A stretch of DNA of 64,000 bases from Nipponacmea schrenckii. Taxonomy: Eukaryota; Mollusca; Gastropoda; Lottiidae. The stretch is taken from contig CM060200.1 of assembly GCA_030562195.1 (NCBI GenBank), positions 3,844,001-3,908,000 on the forward strand, in the 5' to 3' direction. Shown here piece by piece: positions 62,201-64,000 of the stretch; position 1 is the first letter of the stretch; each line of letters starts with the position of its first letter. Made by a program: the position numbers and the translations under genes. Under the pieces are notes generated by a model. That model ran no database searches. It saw only the letters and a program-made list of their open reading frames with translations, and was not told where the DNA came from.

Positions 62201-64000
62201 AATTGGCGAAGTTTTAGTTGCATCCCTTTTCCAGTAAATAAGATGGGGTATAGAACCGAGGCTCGTTGTCTACATCATCTGAACTCATTAAAACCTGTAA
62301 CTATTTGAATATTTTTTATATTGTAGAAATATGACCAGACTTCAAAGTATATCGCATCCCAAGGTAAAAATGTACCCATATTTCATTTAAATAATGTAAA
62401 ATTCACTTATTGTTTTCTATGGAGATAAAACTGCTATGGCTATGGTGAAATTATAACATTGAACAAAAATAAGCATAAGTTGGACAATCGTATAGACTTC
62501 ACTTCATTTTTGTATATCACTCTATGAACTTATATAGTGATTGTATCAAAAGTGCTTTAGTTGTACCTTTCTTGAAGACACAATTTGTTTTTATCATTCA
62601 GGACCCATTGAAGTTAATATGGAAGAGTTTATAAGAATGATATGGGATGTTGATACCAGTAAAATAGTTATGGTGACAAATTTGTTCGAAAACACCATTG
62701 TATGTATAAAACGAACTTTCTTGTCTCCTCTTTCTATCTCAGTACAGTATATAGTTGACCGCATTATTTTGTCGTTTTACAAAAATAATATTCAACATTT
62801 TGCTCTCGCAAAACTGTTGTAAAACTTATAATTGAACTTTTTCCCAGGATATATATTTTTAATATCATGAGTACATCAGCAATTAAAATTCAGTAAAAAT
62901 AATGTCCACACAATTGTACGATTCTCTTAAAATGAGAGGGAGAAGCGGATGTTTAATTTTGAAAAGTCCTAATAACAACATTATCACTAGGTATAATGAA
63001 TTCTACGATGTAGATAAAAGGAAGGATCTTTGGAAAAAAGATGATTTAAAATACACATAAAATACTCTATATATTATTTCAGGAGAAATGTAAGCAGTAT
63101 TGGCCAGATGTTGGTAAAACACAGAAATTTGGTCAAATTAACATGAAATTAATAAAGGAAGAGGTTTATGCACATTACACGATACGAGAGCTGAAAATAA
63201 CTAAGGTATATGTTCAGTTAAAATTCTCCCAGATATTAATTGATAGAAGTCGTTGGAATCATATTTGCTATCGAATATCATAAGTCTGAGTCGTAACTAC
63301 ATCAACGTGAGGCAAATGTCCATGCAGAAATTGACAGAAAAGATTATGAATATAGATATATCAAGTAAATAGTGTTGTTGTAAAATTTAAAGATAAATTG
63401 GGACAATGGAGGATTCTTATCGTTATTTTGACATTTATTGTTTTATTTATTATTCAAGAATTCAATTTCAAGAATATTTCGACAATACCACTATACATCA
63501 TGGCCTGATAAAGGTGTACCATCTGATATTGCTTCTTTGGTTGAATTCCGTAATAAAGTCAACAAGTCGCCATCAAAACGTTCAGGTCCTATGATAGTTC
63601 ATTGTAGGTAAGTCTATTTCATTGTTACAATTGTTTCGTTAAAAATATATTTTACATGTATTATGTATTGTACTTCATTTAATAAATGAAGGGCTACCAA
63701 AATATATATAATATTTTAAATGGTTATGAATGGATAAAAGCGCACCAATTGGATGCCAGGATCGAGCTCGCCAAATTTTAATAGAGACAAAAACCACAGA
63801 TGACATACTTATGGTGGAGAGCAAAAAATTCAGTTAGGTTCTAAAAGGTTTTTCGAATATCTCACATTGAAGAGTCCTTCATACCACAGCAGTTCTAAAT
63901 ATTCGAGATTGTCTGATTTTTCAGTGCCGGTATTGGTAGAACTGGAACATTTTTAGCTTTAGATTATCTGATACAACAAGCTCAGACTGAAAATTCTGTA
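56283..64000 (+). CDS. Gene C: FTP-EGF receptor protein tyrosine phosphatase, cut by the right edge
   Basis: Fourteen exons join in frame for 1158 residues and run off the window: 56283-56361, 56749-56958, 57394-57636, 58164-59978, 60194-60334, 60605-60713, 60978-61206, 61608-61695, 61932-62008, 62327-62363, 62602-62699, 63083-63205, 63459-63607 and 63925 onward. In order they give a signal peptide, an F5/8C-like FTP domain (about 29-176), some 15 EGF-like modules, a membrane segment (841-864), a juxtamembrane region with WYENV and IYQNI, and phosphatase domain 1 with NRYKNI, KCKQYWP, SWPDKGVP (Asp1100) and HCSAGIGRTGT (Cys1132, Arg1138). Exons from the last EGF exon onward match gene A one for one in phase and nearly in length. 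The second phosphatase domain should lie beyond the window. It probably dephosphorylates membrane partners at the cell surface. Confidence 0.92.
56749..57636 (+). other. F5/8C-like (FTP) lectin domain exons of gene C
   Basis: The two exons read ENVAFGKNTNQSS, AVDGNT, THTLNYGTNWWCVDL and IQIYNR, then RLQGFEIRV and LTLCEVEIFES. These are the hallmark words of F-type lectin or fucolectin domains. The canonical sugar-binding segment RxDxxxxR, which normally follows YNR, is absent at the exon junction: YNRNS runs straight into QRRLQGFEI. Fucose binding is therefore doubtful, and the domain may bind protein or another sugar. Gene D (48419-49089) has the same junction. Confidence 0.8.
58176..58760 (+). 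repeat. Tandem 90-bp EGF units inside gene C exon 4
   Basis: The block AATTGTAATGGTGGATGTGA recurs at about 58266, 58356, 58446, 58536 and 58626, with diverged units on either side. This gives a 90-bp period, or 30 residues per unit (consensus around CNGGCDSNGICNNCITGYYG). Units differ at only a few bases, far less than the EGF modules further downstream, so this array expanded recently within the coding exon and keeps the reading frame. D has only two such units in the comparable place. Confidence 0.88.
62030..62155 (+). pseudogene. Decayed duplicates of gene C exon 9 in intron 9
   Basis: Fragments such as TACTAATTCATATTTTATCA, CTGTTATATTA and GATACTAATTAGGATTATAT echo the end of exon 61932-62008 two or three times, with substitutions that create stops. 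They resemble the single echo in gene A intron 8. The similarity suggests that the exon's 3' half is prone to tandem duplication, or that both derive from a common ancestor. Confidence 0.6.

Overview
The window looks like an AT-rich animal nuclear genome, most probably a mollusc or another lophotrochozoan. Genes are built from many short exons with GT-AG introns. There is an interstitial vertebrate-type (TTAGGG)n tract. The coding part is a cluster of very cysteine-rich EGF-repeat receptors, a kind of family expansion known from bivalves and gastropods. The species call is inference; the gene structures below were read codon by codon from the sequence.

Layout. Positions 1 to about 24.3 kb hold almost no convincing gene. 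They contain a telomere-like tract, an exact 51-bp duplication, a 52-bp minisatellite (12.7-13.5 kb) bracketed by a repeat pair, a mariner-type transposon relic (20.38-20.77 kb), and a possible orphan signal-peptide exon. At 24.3-25.1 kb there is one open reading frame with a long serine-rich tract whose family I do not recognise.

From 25.7 kb to the right edge lies one family cluster of five receptor genes or gene remnants. Gene E (minus, 25703-28896) has a signal peptide, about 15 EGF-like modules, a membrane segment and a short tail with an ITAM-type motif. Gene A (plus, 30092-40967) is head to head with E and has a nearly identical EGF ectodomain, but its tail carries two tyrosine phosphatase domains (D1 apparently active, D2 a pseudophosphatase). 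Two further ITAM-tailed copies follow, P1 (42025-45976, clearly broken) and D (47984-52695, with frameshifts). Both add an F5/8C or F-lectin-like (FTP) domain in front of the EGF repeats. The last is gene C (56283 to beyond 64000), an FTP-EGF receptor whose tail is again a tyrosine phosphatase; it is cut by the window edge inside phosphatase domain 1.

How they fit together. Two ectodomain types (EGF only, FTP plus EGF) each occur with both an ITAM-type tail and a phosphatase tail. Ectodomain and membrane exons meet at phase-1 introns, and both tail types leave the membrane exon in phase 2, so tails are interchangeable by exon exchange. E is a mosaic: most of its EGF exon matches A, while its last modules, membrane exon and tail match D. 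Downstream of D lies a decayed copy of the second half of a phosphatase gene. This pattern resembles paired activating and inhibitory immune receptors. It is the main candidate for an undescribed system here.
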